From Vibrio sp. MEBiC08052 (lineage in GTDB: Bacteria; Pseudomonadota; Gammaproteobacteria; Enterobacterales; Vibrionaceae), in assembly GCF_001506075.1 (NCBI RefSeq), contig NZ_KQ947475.1, positions 2,796,631 through 2,860,630 on the forward strand: a stretch of 64,000 nt of DNA. Reading direction: 5' to 3'. A model generated the notes under the pieces. It had not been told where the DNA came from. It saw nothing but the letters and a program-made list of their open reading frames with translations, and ran no database searches. The position numbers and the translations under genes are program-made. Below are positions 35,260 to 46,846 of the stretch, piece after piece; the first letter of the stretch is position 1, and each line of letters begins with the position of its first letter.

Positions 35260-36774
35260 ATGCGAACGTCAAAAGGCTTTTTAATCATAACAATAGGACT
35301 GGGATTGACACTAACAAGTCAGGCTCAGACGCTAACCCGGGACAATGGTGCTCCGGTTGGTGATAATCAAAATTCTCTGACAGCAGGCAGCAGAGGCAGT
35401 GTATTACTGCAAGATGTTCACCTGATCCAAAAATTACAACGCTTTGCCAGAGAGCGTATTCCCGAGCGTGTGGTTCACGCCCGTGGTACAGGGGCTCATG
35501 GTGAGTTTGTCTCCAGTGGTGATTTCAGTGCGCTGACAACCGCTGCACCATTTACCGCAGCCGGTAAAAAGACACCGGTGTTTGTCCGTTTTTCGACGGT
35601 TATCCATCCGAAAGGCTCACCAGAGACACTCCGGGATCCGCGCGGATTTGCGACTAAATTTTATACCGATCAAGGCAACTGGGATCTGGTCGGCAATAAC
35701 TTACCCATTTTCTTTATTCGCGATGCGATCAAATTTGCCGATATGGTCCATTCTCTGAAACCGTCTCCGATCACCAATGTTCAGGATCCCAACCGTTTCT
35801 TTGACTTCTTTAGCCATGAGCCGGGATCGACCAATATGTTGACTTGGGTTTATTCCAATCTGGGCACACCGGCAAGCTATCGTATGATGGATGGGTTTGG
35901 GGTTCATGCTTATAAGTGGATTAATGCGCAAGGCGATGTGAAATACATTAAGTTTCACTGGAAAAGCCAACAGGGCATCAAAGGGCTGCGTCCTCAGGAA
36001 GTGGTTGAGGTTCAGGGAAAGGATTTCAATCATCTGACCAATGATCTGTATCAGCAGATCAATGCCGGTCATTATCCGAAGTGGGATTTGTATGTCCAGA
36101 CCCTCACGCCTGAAGCGCTGTTCAAGCTCGACTATAACGGACTGGATGCCACTAAAGAGTGGCTTGGCGTGCCGGAAACCAAAGTCGGAACCATGACGCT
36201 GAACCGCGTGCCGGATAACTTCTTTCAGGAAACCGAACAAGCCGCTTTTGCGCCTTCGAACCTCATTCCGGGAATTGAACCGTCTGAAGATCGACTTTTA
36301 CAAGGTCGCCTGTTCGCCTATGCCGATACACAGCTCTATCGCGTTGGTGCAAACGTCGCACAACTACCGATCAACCGACCACTCGTTCAGGTTCGCAACC
36401 ATAATCAAGATGGTGCCACGAATATCGGTCAAACTGACTTAGATGTGAACTACGAACCGAGCTCAAAACTCAATTGGTCTGAAGATACGCAATATCGTGC
36501 GCTAAATACCAAACTCAACGGCACGCTTCAGCAAGCCCCAATCAGTCAGCCACGTAATTTCTATCAGGCCGGCGTGTTTTATCGGAGCCTGAGTAATCAG
36601 GATCAGCAAGATCTGATTACCAATCTCGCAGCCGACCTCAGTAAGGTCAATGATCAGAACATCAAAAATACCATGCTGAGTTACTTCTACCGCGCCGATC
36701 AGGATTATGGCAAGCGGTTGACGCAAGCGGTGGATGCCAAACTCGCTGACGTGATCAAACTGACTCAGATGTAA
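35260..36774 (+). CDS. katB: periplasmic monofunctional catalase
   Basis: The 504-residue haem catalase breaks down hydrogen peroxide. It starts with a signal peptide (to about TSQAQ, residue 23), which places it in the periplasm as for KatB of Pseudomonas aeruginosa. The distal His is at about 73 (VVHARGTGAHG), the distal Asn is near NNLPIFFIRDA, and the haem-ligand tyrosine lies in RLFAYADTQLYR. I chose ATG 35260 for its AAGGAAAT site; two upstream in-frame starts would put 14 odd residues before the signal. The ankyrin gene follows, as in the katB-ankB operon. Confidence 0.88.
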   Translation: MRTSKGFLIITIGLGLTLTSQAQTLTRDNGAPVGDNQNSLTAGSRGSVLLQDVHLIQKLQRFARERIPERVVHARGTGAHGEFVSSGDFSALTTAAPFTAAGKKTPVFVRFSTVIHPKGSPETLRDPRGFATKFYTDQGNWDLVGNNLPIFFIRDAIKFADMVHSLKPSPITNVQDPNRFFDFFSHEPGSTNMLTWVYSNLGTPASYRMMDGFGVHAYKWINAQGDVKYIKFHWKSQQGIKGLRPQEVVEVQGKDFNHLTNDLYQQINAGHYPKWDLYVQTLTPEALFKLDYNGLDATKEWLGVPETKVGTMTLNRVPDNFFQETEQAAFAPSNLIPGIEPSEDRLLQGRLFAYADTQLYRVGANVAQLPINRPLVQVRNHNQDGATNIGQTDLDVNYEPSSKLNWSEDTQYRALNTKLNGTLQQAPISQPRNFYQAGVFYRSLSNQDQQDLITNLAADLSKVNDQNIKNTMLSYFYRADQDYGKRLTQAVDAKLADVIKLTQM

Positions 36775-36780
36775 TTAATT

Positions 36781-36838
36781 TGGCTCACGAGACACCATAG
36801 CTCTTTTCTGCCCGAATAAGCAGCTGTCTCGTGAGCCA
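36781..36838 (+). repeat. 14-bp inverted repeat between katB and ankB
   Basis: Perfect arms TGGCTCACGAGACA and TGTCTCGTGAGCCA flank a 30-base loop. There is no T-tract after the stem. It could act as a partial terminator or mRNA stabiliser that lowers ankB output relative to katB. Confidence 0.5.
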
Positions 36839-36935
36839 TCCCCTGACAACATCATGGCATAAGTAGTTTGTCACACACAAAGTAGCCAAGATGCCCGAGC
36901 AATCATCCGATTTTGCATCACAAATGAGGTGAAAG

Positions 36936-37418
36936 ATGAAACAACGATTCACGCTTTGTTTACTGTTGATACCCTGCTGGTGTTTTGCCGCTGGCTTGCA
37001 GACCACACCGCTACCCACGTCATCCCCACAGAGGACCACAACCGGCGATGAACTAATTCGTCTGTTTTTTGCTGCGGCACGAATTGGTGAAACCGAGGTG
37101 CTCAACACCTTTTTGGATGCGGGTTTTCCGATTAATCAGCGCAATCCGCAAAGCTATACCGCCCTGATGGTCGCCGCCTACAACGGGCAGCAAGCAGCAA
37201 CAGCGCTATTACTGCAACGCGGTGCCAACGCATGTATTCAGGATAAACGGGGCAATACAGCGATTATGGGTGCCATCATCAAAGGTGAGTTTCAGATTGC
37301 CAGACAGCTTTACCAAGCAGACTGTGATCCCCATATCCGCAACCATGCCGGCCTGACACTGGAAGAATTCGCAAAGAAGTATACCCAAGGCGGTATCCCT
37401 GAAGTATTACATCAATAG
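36936..37418 (+). CDS. ankB: periplasmic ankyrin-repeat protein, AnkB-type
   Basis: The 160-residue product has a signal peptide (to CFAAG near 20) and three to four ankyrin repeats (LIRLFFAAARIGETEVL; SYTALMVAAYNGQQAATALL; GNTAIMGAIIKGEFQIARQL). In P. aeruginosa the AnkB protein next to katB is needed for full KatB activity, so a partner role for the catalase is likely here. The start has GAGGTG upstream. Confidence 0.82.
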   Translation: MKQRFTLCLLLIPCWCFAAGLQTTPLPTSSPQRTTTGDELIRLFFAAARIGETEVLNTFLDAGFPINQRNPQSYTALMVAAYNGQQAATALLLQRGANACIQDKRGNTAIMGAIIKGEFQIARQLYQADCDPHIRNHAGLTLEEFAKKYTQGGIPEVLHQ

Positions 37419-37750
37419 AGCGCCTTCACCGGGTGCTTTCTGACCTCTCATTCTGCCTCACTTTTTCACGACAATTTCACGACAATGAACACCACCAAAA
37501 TGGTTGCCAAATTAATATTATTCTGCAACCAAAAAAATACTGCATATCAATACAAATATTTAACATAGATCACAATAAGCAAATACGCCTCCTCCCCCAC
37601 CAATATAAAAGCCATTATATATCAATGTATTATCAATAACCTTCATAAAATAAATCATCCACTCATCATGAAGAGTTGTTTTTTTAAGCACTTCATCACA
37701 CTAATGGAAACCAATTAGTGAAAAAATGGCAACCATAATCGGGAGGAATC
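37419..37750 (+). promoter_or_regulatory. promoter region with a candidate operator for the mannonate operon
   Basis: The 332-bp gap holds no gene. At 37699-37720 lies an imperfect palindrome, CACTAATGG-AAA-CCAATTAGTG, arms differing by one base; it is 31 bp before the first gene. It is a plausible site for the FadR-type regulator of the operon. The exact -10 and -35 boxes are not clear. Confidence 0.45.
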
Positions 37751-38959
37751 ATGAAAATTGTCAGTGCGAAAGTATTTGTATGCAGTCCTAGTCGAAATTT
37801 TGTCACCCTAAAAATAGAAACAGAAGAAGGCATATATGGGATCGGTGATGCAACGCTGAATGGTCGTGAACTTGCTGTGGCAAGTTATCTTGAAGAGCAT
37901 ATTGTGCCCTTATTAATCGGTAAGGATGCCAGCCGCATTGAAGATATTTGGCAGTATTTATATCGGGGGGTCTATTGGCGCAGAGGTTCAATCACAATGA
38001 CTGCAATTGCAGCAGTTGATGTCGCACTGTGGGATATCAAAGCGAAGAAAGCCAATATGCCTCTATACCAATTACTCGGAGGAAAAAGCCGTGACAGCGT
38101 TCGAGTTTACGCACACGCAAATGGAACCAACATCGACCATTTAATCGATGAAGTTCGCCAAGCCCAGCAACTCGGATATTCGGCAATCAGAATTCAATCC
38201 GGTATTCCGGGGATCAAAAAAACCTATGGCGTCACCGAAAAAGGGATCAAATACGAGCCCGCTAACGCATCGCTTCCCGAAGAACAGGTGTGGAGCACCA
38301 CGAAATATATCAACCACATTGAAAATGTATTTGCTGCGATACGTGAAGAGTTCGGTTATGACCTTGATCTCCTGCATGACGTCCATCATCGACTCACGCC
38401 AAATGAAGCGGCGCAAGTCGGGAAAATACTTGAAAAATATCGACCATTCTGGCTGGAGGATATGGTCCCGGCCGAGAATCAGGATTCGTTCCGCCTTATT
38501 CGCTCACGAACAACGGCTCCACTTGCTGTGGGTGAGGTTTTTAACTCCATTTGGGACTGTAAAACACTGATAGAGAATCAACTCATTGATTATATACGAA
38601 CAACGATAGTCCATGCCGGAGGGATAACCCATCTGCGTCGAATCGCAGATTTAGCATCTTTATATCACGTCCGGACTGGTTTTCATGGTGCCACGGATTT
38701 ATCACCAATTACGATGGGCTGTGCACTTCATTTTGATACCTGGGTTCCGAACTTCGGCATTCAGGAACATATGCCCCACGAAGCGATCGTCAATGACGTA
38801 TTTCCCAATGATTACCACTTTGACAATGGTTATATGCATTGTGGAGAGACCGCCGGTCATGGCGTTGATTTTAATGAACAACTGGCCACCCAATACCCGT
38901 ATAAACCGGCATATTTACCAGTGAACCGACTGGAGGATGGTACACTGTGGAACTGGTAA
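37751..38959 (+). CDS. mannonate-dehydratase-family enolase superfamily enzyme (RspA-like)
   Basis: The 402-residue protein matches the ManD/RspA branch. The start is the lid domain ([20 protein letters not shown]). The TIM barrel carries metal ligands Asp in LLHDVHHR, Glu in [12 protein letters not shown] and Glu in AVGEVFN, and a His in [12 protein letters not shown]; the AA-loop includes VYAHANGTN. True ManD enzymes dehydrate D-mannonate (or D-gluconate weakly) to 2-keto-3-deoxy acids; some members are inactive, so the substrate is not certain. GGGAGGA precedes the ATG. First gene of the operon. Confidence 0.82.
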   Translation: MKIVSAKVFVCSPSRNFVTLKIETEEGIYGIGDATLNGRELAVASYLEEHIVPLLIGKDASRIEDIWQYLYRGVYWRRGSITMTAIAAVDVALWDIKAKKANMPLYQLLGGKSRDSVRVYAHANGTNIDHLIDEVRQAQQLGYSAIRIQSGIPGIKKTYGVTEKGIKYEPANASLPEEQVWSTTKYINHIENVFAAIREEFGYDLDLLHDVHHRLTPNEAAQVGKILEKYRPFWLEDMVPAENQDSFRLIRSRTTAPLAVGEVFNSIWDCKTLIENQLIDYIRTTIVHAGGITHLRRIADLASLYHVRTGFHGATDLSPITMGCALHFDTWVPNFGIQEHMPHEAIVNDVFPNDYHFDNGYMHCGETAGHGVDFNEQLATQYPYKPAYLPVNRLEDGTLWNW

Positions 38960-38982
38960 CCGGTCAAAAAGGCTTTTAAAAA

Positions 38983-39675
38983 ATGAGTCCAGAAAAATCA
39001 TATATGAAGGTGGTGAATTACCTCCTCAACCAAATTCAAAATGGTGTCTATGTTCAGGGAGACAGACTACCGGCAGAACGTAAACTTGTTGAAGAGCTCG
39101 GGGTTAGCAGAACGAATGTCCGTGAAGCGATGGTCGTTCTGGAAATACATGGTATCGCTGAAATCATTTCCGGTTCCGGCGTGATTCTTAAAAAAGATGA
39201 TTTTACCGGTATCCATATCGGTTCATTAGCAGACAGTGTTTTATCGATCAGTGAAGTGCTTGAAACCAGAAAAGTGATTGAGCCCCAGATAGCAGCGCTT
39301 GCAGCCATACGAATCACTGAAGATGAACTCAACGAATTAGAAAATTATTTAATGTTGATGAAAAGTTCTCAATTTATTAGCGACAGAGAACTTCGTAAAG
39401 CGACCAGTATCGATGCGGATTGTCAATTTCATAACTGTATCGCCAGAGCTTGTCGAAATGCGATGTTATCGCAAATTCAAAAAGAAATTTTCTCAACCCA
39501 TTTAAACAACGAAACACGTAAAAGAATGGATAAGCTGGCTTCAGAACCGGCAGCAGACGGTTATTGGATAGGAGACCATACAAGAATATTTGCAGCCATA
39601 AAGAATAAAGATCCACAGCAAGCAGAGCAGGCAGTGTTAAATCATATTAATAATGTCATTACTGCTCTTAGTTAA
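38983..39675 (+). CDS. FadR-subfamily GntR transcriptional regulator
   Basis: The 230-residue protein has a winged HTH at the N-terminus (GDRLPAERKLVEELGVSRTN then VREAMVVLE) and an all-helical FCD ligand domain from about residue 85 with metal-binding His residues (CQFHNCIARAC; IGDHTRIFAAI). Such FCD proteins bind small organic acids and control the genes next to them. It starts 24 bp after the dehydratase stop and leads to the transporter genes, so it probably regulates the whole operon. Confidence 0.85.
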   Translation: MSPEKSYMKVVNYLLNQIQNGVYVQGDRLPAERKLVEELGVSRTNVREAMVVLEIHGIAEIISGSGVILKKDDFTGIHIGSLADSVLSISEVLETRKVIEPQIAALAAIRITEDELNELENYLMLMKSSQFISDRELRKATSIDADCQFHNCIARACRNAMLSQIQKEIFSTHLNNETRKRMDKLASEPAADGYWIGDHTRIFAAIKNKDPQQAEQAVLNHINNVITALS

Positions 39676-39759
39676 TAACAAACATCAAGTTAATAACGAA
39701 CATCAAGTTATTAAAAACATAAAGTTAACAATGAACATAACGTGAAAGGAAGCCAGACG

Positions 39760-40734
39760 ATGATAAAAAGAACACTTTCCCTTACCCTACTTTCAACAGC
39801 ACTCTTCTCCATCGCCTCTGTCGCAAACGCGTCCATTACATTAAAAGTTGCGGATAACCATTGGGCAACACACCCGACGGTCGTCGCAATGAAAGAGATG
39901 GGAAAAGCGCTGGAAAAGGAAACGCATGGCGAAGTTAAAATCCAAGTCTTTTCTGATTCGGTGCTCGGTACAGAAAAAGAAGCCATTGACCAAATGAAAA
40001 TGGGGATTCTAGATATTGTCCGGGCGTCTCCGATAACATTAGAGTCTTATAATAAAACCTATGGTTTGCTGACGCTCCCCTATCTGTTTAATGACAGAGA
40101 AGATATGTATTCTGCCATGAATAAGATTAAAGATGAGCTGTACTTAGAAACCGAAAAAAACGGCTTCAGAGCTATTGCATGGAATGAAGCAGGCTCGCGC
40201 AGCTTTTATAACTCCAAACGCCCAATTTATACGCCTGAAGATTTAAAAGGTTTAAAAATTCGGGTGCCGAACAGTCGCTCTTTTATCGAAACGATCCAGC
40301 TGTTAGGCGCAACGCCAACGCCACTGCCTTTCGGTGAAATCTATACCGGTTTACAACAAGGCATCGTTGATGGCGCGGAAGGGGTTCATACTCTATTGAC
40401 TGAAGCAAAACACGGTGAAGTAGCTAAATATTTTTCATTTGACGAACACTTTATGGTGCCTGATATGGTTGTTATATCTGACCGTTCTTGGAAGAAACTA
40501 ACACCAGAACAACAACAGATCATGACAAGTCTTTCTGAAAAATATACCAAAAGAGTGGCAGAGCTTGAGCAAGAGAAGTCACAAAGACTATTAGATTTAG
40601 CGAAGACTGAACTCCATGTGAAATTCAATCAGGTCGATAAAAAACCATTTAAAGCACTGGTCGAACCGATGTATGTCAAAGCCAGAAAAAATCCAAGAAT
40701 CGCCTATTACTTAAATAAAATCGAAAGTAAATAA
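39760..40734 (+). CDS. TRAP transporter solute-binding protein, DctP-type
   Basis: The 324-residue protein has a signal peptide ending in VANAS (about 23) and the DctP family body. An arginine that binds the substrate carboxylate is probably in KIRVPNSRSF, and the C-terminal motifs YTGLQQGIVDGAEG and LLDLAKTE fit. It captures an organic acid in the periplasm for the DctQ/DctM pair. ATG 39760 has AAGGA 10 bp before. Substrate is probably a hexuronate or aldonate, inferred from the neighbouring dehydratase. Confidence 0.85.
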   Translation: MIKRTLSLTLLSTALFSIASVANASITLKVADNHWATHPTVVAMKEMGKALEKETHGEVKIQVFSDSVLGTEKEAIDQMKMGILDIVRASPITLESYNKTYGLLTLPYLFNDREDMYSAMNKIKDELYLETEKNGFRAIAWNEAGSRSFYNSKRPIYTPEDLKGLKIRVPNSRSFIETIQLLGATPTPLPFGEIYTGLQQGIVDGAEGVHTLLTEAKHGEVAKYFSFDEHFMVPDMVVISDRSWKKLTPEQQQIMTSLSEKYTKRVAELEQEKSQRLLDLAKTELHVKFNQVDKKPFKALVEPMYVKARKNPRIAYYLNKIESK

Positions 40735-40752
40735 TTCATTCGATATCAGAAA

Positions 40753-40776
40753 GGTGGCATCAATCATGATGCCACC
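40753..40776 (+). repeat. intercistronic hairpin after the DctP gene
   Basis: Ten-base perfect arms (GGTGGCATCA / TGATGCCACC, four-base loop), with no U-tract after it. It is likely to stabilise the abundant binding-protein transcript and lower expression of the permease genes. Confidence 0.55.
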
Positions 40777-40799
40777 CATGATGAATGACAGGAAAATAT

Positions 40800-41312
40800 A
40801 TGAAGACTAGATTATTTATTGAAAAAGTAATCCGTTCTACATTATCGGTATTTCTTGTTTTATTAGTCGCCATAGCAACATGGCAAGTTGTCAGCCGGTA
40901 TTTTTTAAACGACCCGGCACAATTCACTGATGAAGCCTTAAGATATATCATGATTTGGATGACTTTTATCGCGGCACCATATGCGTTTGGATTAACTGAC
41001 AAACATATGTCTTTAAATATCATAAAAGACAAGTTTACCGGAAATAAAAGACGTACGATTGAAATATTAAATAGTCTTTTAGTCATTGGATTTATTATTT
41101 ACATCATGATCTATGGCGGATGGAAATTAGTTAGCATTGGTATCGGTAGTTACAGTGATAGTATGCAAATCCCTCTATCCTATGTTTACAGTGTCATGCC
41201 AATATCCGGTATTTTATCCGTTTATTTCAAAATCTGTAATTTAAACGATGTATTAAAAAGTATATCTTCGGATAAGGAGGGCGAATGGACTTCACCATGC
41301 AAGTCGCGCTGA
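40800..41312 (+). CDS. TRAP transporter small permease, DctQ-type
   Basis: The 170-residue protein has four membrane helices (LSVFLVLLVAIATWQVVSRY; YIMIWMTFIAAPYAFGL; SLLVIGFIIYIMIYGGW; YVYSVMPISGILSVYF). AGGAAA precedes ATG 40800. It overlaps the DctM start by 28 bp. Confidence 0.85.
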   Translation: MKTRLFIEKVIRSTLSVFLVLLVAIATWQVVSRYFLNDPAQFTDEALRYIMIWMTFIAAPYAFGLTDKHMSLNIIKDKFTGNKRRTIEILNSLLVIGFIIYIMIYGGWKLVSIGIGSYSDSMQIPLSYVYSVMPISGILSVYFKICNLNDVLKSISSDKEGEWTSPCKSR

Positions 41313-42598
41313 TTATGTTGCCCGTATTTTTCTTATTGCTATTTATGGGCGTCCCAATATCGATCAGTATTGGGATCTCCTCTGCTTTATCGGCAATGGT
41401 CATTATCGAGCCAGAACAAATGGCCTTTCAGGGCGTACAAAAAATGTTCGGGGGCATCAATAGTTTCGGTATGTTGGCTGTTCCGTTTTTCATGCTGGCG
41501 GGCAACATCATGAATCGTGGCGGTATTGCCAAACGTCTCATCAATCTCGCATTACTGATGGGAGGCAGGCTCCCCGGCGCATTAGCCATGGCAAATGTTC
41601 AGGGAAATATGCTGTTCGGCACCTTATCGGGTTCGGCAATGGCGTGCTGTGCGGCTATCGGTGGCACCATGTCTCCGATTCAAAAGGAGAAAGGATACGA
41701 TAAAGGCTTTTCTACCGCTGTCAATATTGCTTCCGCACCGACGGGGTTACTGATACCACCGAGCGGGATGTTAGTTCTATTTTCACTGATATCAGGCGGT
41801 ACATCTGTTGCGGCACTATTTATGGCAGGCTGGATTCCGGGGCTACTCTGGGGAATAGCCGTTATGTTAGTCGCATATTACTTTGCGAAACGCGACAATC
41901 TACCCGTTGAAAATAGCCCCGAAACCTTGTCACAAGTATTAAAAATCATCGCAGATGCCGTCCCGTCATTATTTCTGATTGTCATTGTTATCGGCGGGAT
42001 TGTCGGTGGTGCATTTACAGCAACTGAAGGGGCTGCGATTGCCGTCGTCTATAGCTTAATACTGGCGCTGGTGTATAAAACTTTAACCAGAAAAGTCTTA
42101 ATTGATGTTGTCATGGACACCGCCTTGATGACGGGAATTATATTATTTCTCATTGCGGCCTCGTCCATTATGTCATGGGTGATGGCTTTCTCTCAGATTC
42201 CTCAAATGATCAGTGACTTGCTGCTCTCAATTACCGATAACAAAATTATCCTCCTCTTGGTGATCAATATTGTATTACTCATCGTCGGGGTCTTTATGGA
42301 TGCGACACCGGCAGTCTTAATCTTTACACCGATTTTAATGCCGATTTGTGTCAACCAATTCGGTATGGATCCGGTTCACTTCGGGCTGATGATTATTTTT
42401 AACCTCGGTATCGGTTCAATCACCCCTCCGGTTGGATCAGTGTTATTCGTCGGGTGTGCCGTCGGTGATGTGTCGATCGAAAGAGCAACACCATATTTAG
42501 TCCCCATGTTTTTTGCAATTTTAGTCGTACTCGCAATGGTGACCTATATACCCGCAGTATCGATGTTTATTCCTGAATTATTCGGCCTGGTGAAGTAA
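41285..42598 (+). CDS. TRAP transporter large permease, DctM-type
   Basis: The 437-residue protein has about 12 membrane helices and the conserved DctM features (GGINSFGMLAVPFFMLAGNI; ASAPTGLLIPPSGMLVLFSL; GIGSITPPVGSVLFV). It forms the channel that uses sodium or proton gradient with DctQ. It starts behind AAGGAGG inside the DctQ gene. Confidence 0.9.
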   Translation: MDFTMQVALIMLPVFFLLLFMGVPISISIGISSALSAMVIIEPEQMAFQGVQKMFGGINSFGMLAVPFFMLAGNIMNRGGIAKRLINLALLMGGRLPGALAMANVQGNMLFGTLSGSAMACCAAIGGTMSPIQKEKGYDKGFSTAVNIASAPTGLLIPPSGMLVLFSLISGGTSVAALFMAGWIPGLLWGIAVMLVAYYFAKRDNLPVENSPETLSQVLKIIADAVPSLFLIVIVIGGIVGGAFTATEGAAIAVVYSLILALVYKTLTRKVLIDVVMDTALMTGIILFLIAASSIMSWVMAFSQIPQMISDLLLSITDNKIILLLVINIVLLIVGVFMDATPAVLIFTPILMPICVNQFGMDPVHFGLMIIFNLGIGSITPPVGSVLFVGCAVGDVSIERATPYLVPMFFAILVVLAMVTYIPAVSMFIPELFGLVK

Positions 42599-42608
42599 AG
42601 GATTTAAA

Positions 42609-45101
42609 ATGAAAACGACCAATAAATTACTATCCTTATCAAAAGAACATAATTATTTCCTGATAAAAACGGAAGGAAGTGATATTCGGCTATATTTTTT
42701 AACCGAGGATATTTTTCGTCTCCGTGCCGATTTTTCCGGTGAGTTTAAAGAAGCATCTTATATTTTAACCAAAACCGCATGGGAAGATCAGCTTGATCAT
42801 GTTTTAGGCGAAGAGAGAGAACGGATCGCTGGTATCGATGTCAATATTGATGAGCAAGAGAATCAATATATTCTATCGACTTCAACAATGCATATTACAT
42901 TACAAAAAGACGTGTTCAGTTTGATGATCACTGATGTGAACGGTCACAAAATTCATGCTGATCTGGCAGGCCGCAATATACAACAAGATCATCTCGGCCG
43001 CGTTTATCACTATACGGAATTAAACAACGATAACTTCTACGGCTTTGGGGAATCCACCGGTGCATTGAATAAGAGATATCATCGAATCTCACTAAGCCCA
43101 AAAGATGCGATTGGCCACAACCATTCACCGCAAACGACGAATTTATACAAACATATCCCGTTCTACGTGAAAGTTGACGGGGATACCGGATATGCAAGCG
43201 GCCTGTTCTACCATAATACTTTCGAATCAGAGTTTTTCATGGGATGTGAACGCTCAGGTTACTGGAAAGAGTATAACTACTTTAAAGCCGATGGCGGTGA
43301 TATCGACTACTTCTTTATCAATGGCCCGAGCCTGAAAGAGGTGATTGATCGCTACACATACTTAACCGGCCGCCCGATCTTAACCCCCAAATACAGCCTC
43401 GGATATATCGCTTCAACGATGTACTACGCTGAATTAGATCAAGACTGTGATGAAGGACACTTCTCATTTTTAGAACAAGGTTTAGATGAAGGGATTCCGA
43501 CCAGCGCATTCCAACTCGCTTCGGGTTATACCGCTGCCGCGGATCGGCGTCGTTTTGTGTTTACCTGGAACCATAAAAGATTTCCCGATCCAAAACGCTT
43601 CTTTGAAACCTTAAATGATAAGGGATGCCCGGCTTTTCCCAATACCAAACCGGGCATTCTGTTAGATCATCCGCTATATCAGGATTTTGCCGCGGTGAAC
43701 GGCTTCATCATGGATGCAGAGGGAAAACAGCCCTATGTCGATAACTGGTGGGGCGGATTAGGCTCTTTTGTTGATTTTACCAACCCGAAAGCCCGTGAAA
43801 TCTGGAAAAAACACGCCAAAGAACAGTTGATCGACCATGGCGCTTTAATGCTCTGGAACGATAACTGTGAATATGAAATCAATGACCGGATGGCACAATG
43901 CGACTTTGATGGTATCGGTGGCGTTGCCGCTCATTTGAAAGCCGTTCAGCCGACCGTCATGGCAAAAGCGGTACAAGAAGTATTGAGTGAAAGCCGCCCT
44001 TCTGTTCGTCCGTTTGTCTTAAGCCGCTCCGGCTCTGCCGGTATCCAGCGCTATGCTCAGACATGGGCAGGTGATAATAAATCCCGTTGGGAAGATATTG
44101 ATTACGGCTTCCAGTGTATCCTTGGGATGGGCATGTCCGGTGCCGGGAATCATGGGGTTGATATCGGTGGTTTTACCCGGGAAAAACCAGAACAAGAGCT
44201 GCTGATGCGCTGGGCGCAGGCTGGTATTTTCTACCCGCGTTTCTGCGTCAATTCTGCCAGCACCGATAATACCGTGACTGAACTTTGGATGTATAACGAT
44301 GTAACCCCTCAAATCCGTCGGGCACTACAAATACGTCTCTCCCTGATACCGTATATTTACACCATGTTCCATAAGCATAGTCAGACCGGCGAACCGGTTC
44401 TCAGACCGCTCATGTTCGATTTTCAATCGGATCCCAATACCTATGGTATTGCAGATCAAGCCATGTTCGGTGACAGTATTCTCGTTGCACCGATTATGAA
44501 AAAAGGCATGACAGAACGTCACATCTACCTGCCTGCCGGTTGTAATTGGTATGACTGGTATACCCATGAACGTTATGCCGGTGGGCAATGGATTACCATT
44601 GCGGTTGATGAAGAGACGATCCCGATGTATCTGAAAGAAGGCGGCTTAGTTACATGGACCCGCGACATTCAGAACCCGATGAAAGATCATACCAAAGTTT
44701 TGCATCTCAGCCTCGCGCCACAGACCTCTCAGCATATCTATTATGATGATGACGGATTAACGAACGATTATAAACAGGGCCGGTATTATCAACTCGATAT
44801 CAATGTTGAATATGACTCCGTTTGTGAAATAGCCGTTACTCCTGAAGGCGATTATCCCACCGCCATTGAACACTTTGAATGGCAAGTCATCAATGTTGAA
44901 AAAGGGGCTTATTGGTGTTCGTTAGATAATGAAGTTATCCCTCAATTCATGAACCGAAAGCAGTTTGAGAAAGCAGAATTTGGGTGGCTTTATGAGAACT
45001 CAGATAGCACGGTCAGAATCAAATATCCCAATAATTATCAGCCGAGATTACTCAAAGTCAGTTTTGAAAAGTTTGATTTAGTCGGATGTGGTGAAGACTA
45101 A
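42609..45101 (+). CDS. glycoside hydrolase family 31 enzyme
   Basis: The 830-residue enzyme has an N-terminal beta domain, the GH31 barrel (about 235-600) and C-terminal beta domains. The nucleophile Asp is in LMLWNDNCEYE, and the acid/base Asp is probably in TWAGDNKSRWEDI; GFTR follows. GH31 enzymes cut alpha-glucosides, alpha-xylosides or related bonds. No signal peptide, so it acts in the cytoplasm on imported sugars. It ends the operon, so the TRAP system may import an acidic alpha-glycoside (for instance glucuronide) that this enzyme splits. The exact activity is unknown. Confidence 0.85.
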   Translation: MKTTNKLLSLSKEHNYFLIKTEGSDIRLYFLTEDIFRLRADFSGEFKEASYILTKTAWEDQLDHVLGEERERIAGIDVNIDEQENQYILSTSTMHITLQKDVFSLMITDVNGHKIHADLAGRNIQQDHLGRVYHYTELNNDNFYGFGESTGALNKRYHRISLSPKDAIGHNHSPQTTNLYKHIPFYVKVDGDTGYASGLFYHNTFESEFFMGCERSGYWKEYNYFKADGGDIDYFFINGPSLKEVIDRYTYLTGRPILTPKYSLGYIASTMYYAELDQDCDEGHFSFLEQGLDEGIPTSAFQLASGYTAAADRRRFVFTWNHKRFPDPKRFFETLNDKGCPAFPNTKPGILLDHPLYQDFAAVNGFIMDAEGKQPYVDNWWGGLGSFVDFTNPKAREIWKKHAKEQLIDHGALMLWNDNCEYEINDRMAQCDFDGIGGVAAHLKAVQPTVMAKAVQEVLSESRPSVRPFVLSRSGSAGIQRYAQTWAGDNKSRWEDIDYGFQCILGMGMSGAGNHGVDIGGFTREKPEQELLMRWAQAGIFYPRFCVNSASTDNTVTELWMYNDVTPQIRRALQIRLSLIPYIYTMFHKHSQTGEPVLRPLMFDFQSDPNTYGIADQAMFGDSILVAPIMKKGMTERHIYLPAGCNWYDWYTHERYAGGQWITIAVDEETIPMYLKEGGLVTWTRDIQNPMKDHTKVLHLSLAPQTSQHIYYDDDGLTNDYKQGRYYQLDINVEYDSVCEIAVTPEGDYPTAIEHFEWQVINVEKGAYWCSLDNEVIPQFMNRKQFEKAEFGWLYENSDSTVRIKYPNNYQPRLLKVSFEKFDLVGCGED

Positions 45102-45136
45102 CTCCGCTGCTCAAACGAGACCGTTGATAATTCTGT

Positions 45137-45156
45137 ATCAGGCCGACAGGCCTGAT
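45137..45156. terminator. hairpin after the GH31 gene
   Basis: Eight-base perfect arms (ATCAGGCC / GGCCTGAT, loop GACA) lie 36 bp after the stop. Only a short T stretch follows. The stretch to 45376 has no gene and separates two convergent operons. Confidence 0.5.
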
Positions 45157-45376
45157 TTACCGGTAGCCCAATGCATAAAATAGGATTGAGGCAAATGCAC
45201 TCAATCCCATCTCCAAATGATGACATTGCCGCCAAGAGAGTGCTCACAGTCAACAACGTTACAACGTCATAAAAAGGTGAGTCATGCTTTGTGATATTTC
45301 AGGCACTTCAATCACGCCATCCATCACATTGAATCGAAAAACACAAATTCATTTTGCCAGACTCACCTCTCTCCTC

Positions 45377-46819
<1,443 letters not shown>

Positions 46820-46846
46820 TTATTTATCATTCACATACCGGAGAGC

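Noticed and set aside
35701..36240. Antisense open frame of 179 codons inside katB
   Set aside because: It lies fully within a well-conserved catalase gene and has no start signal.
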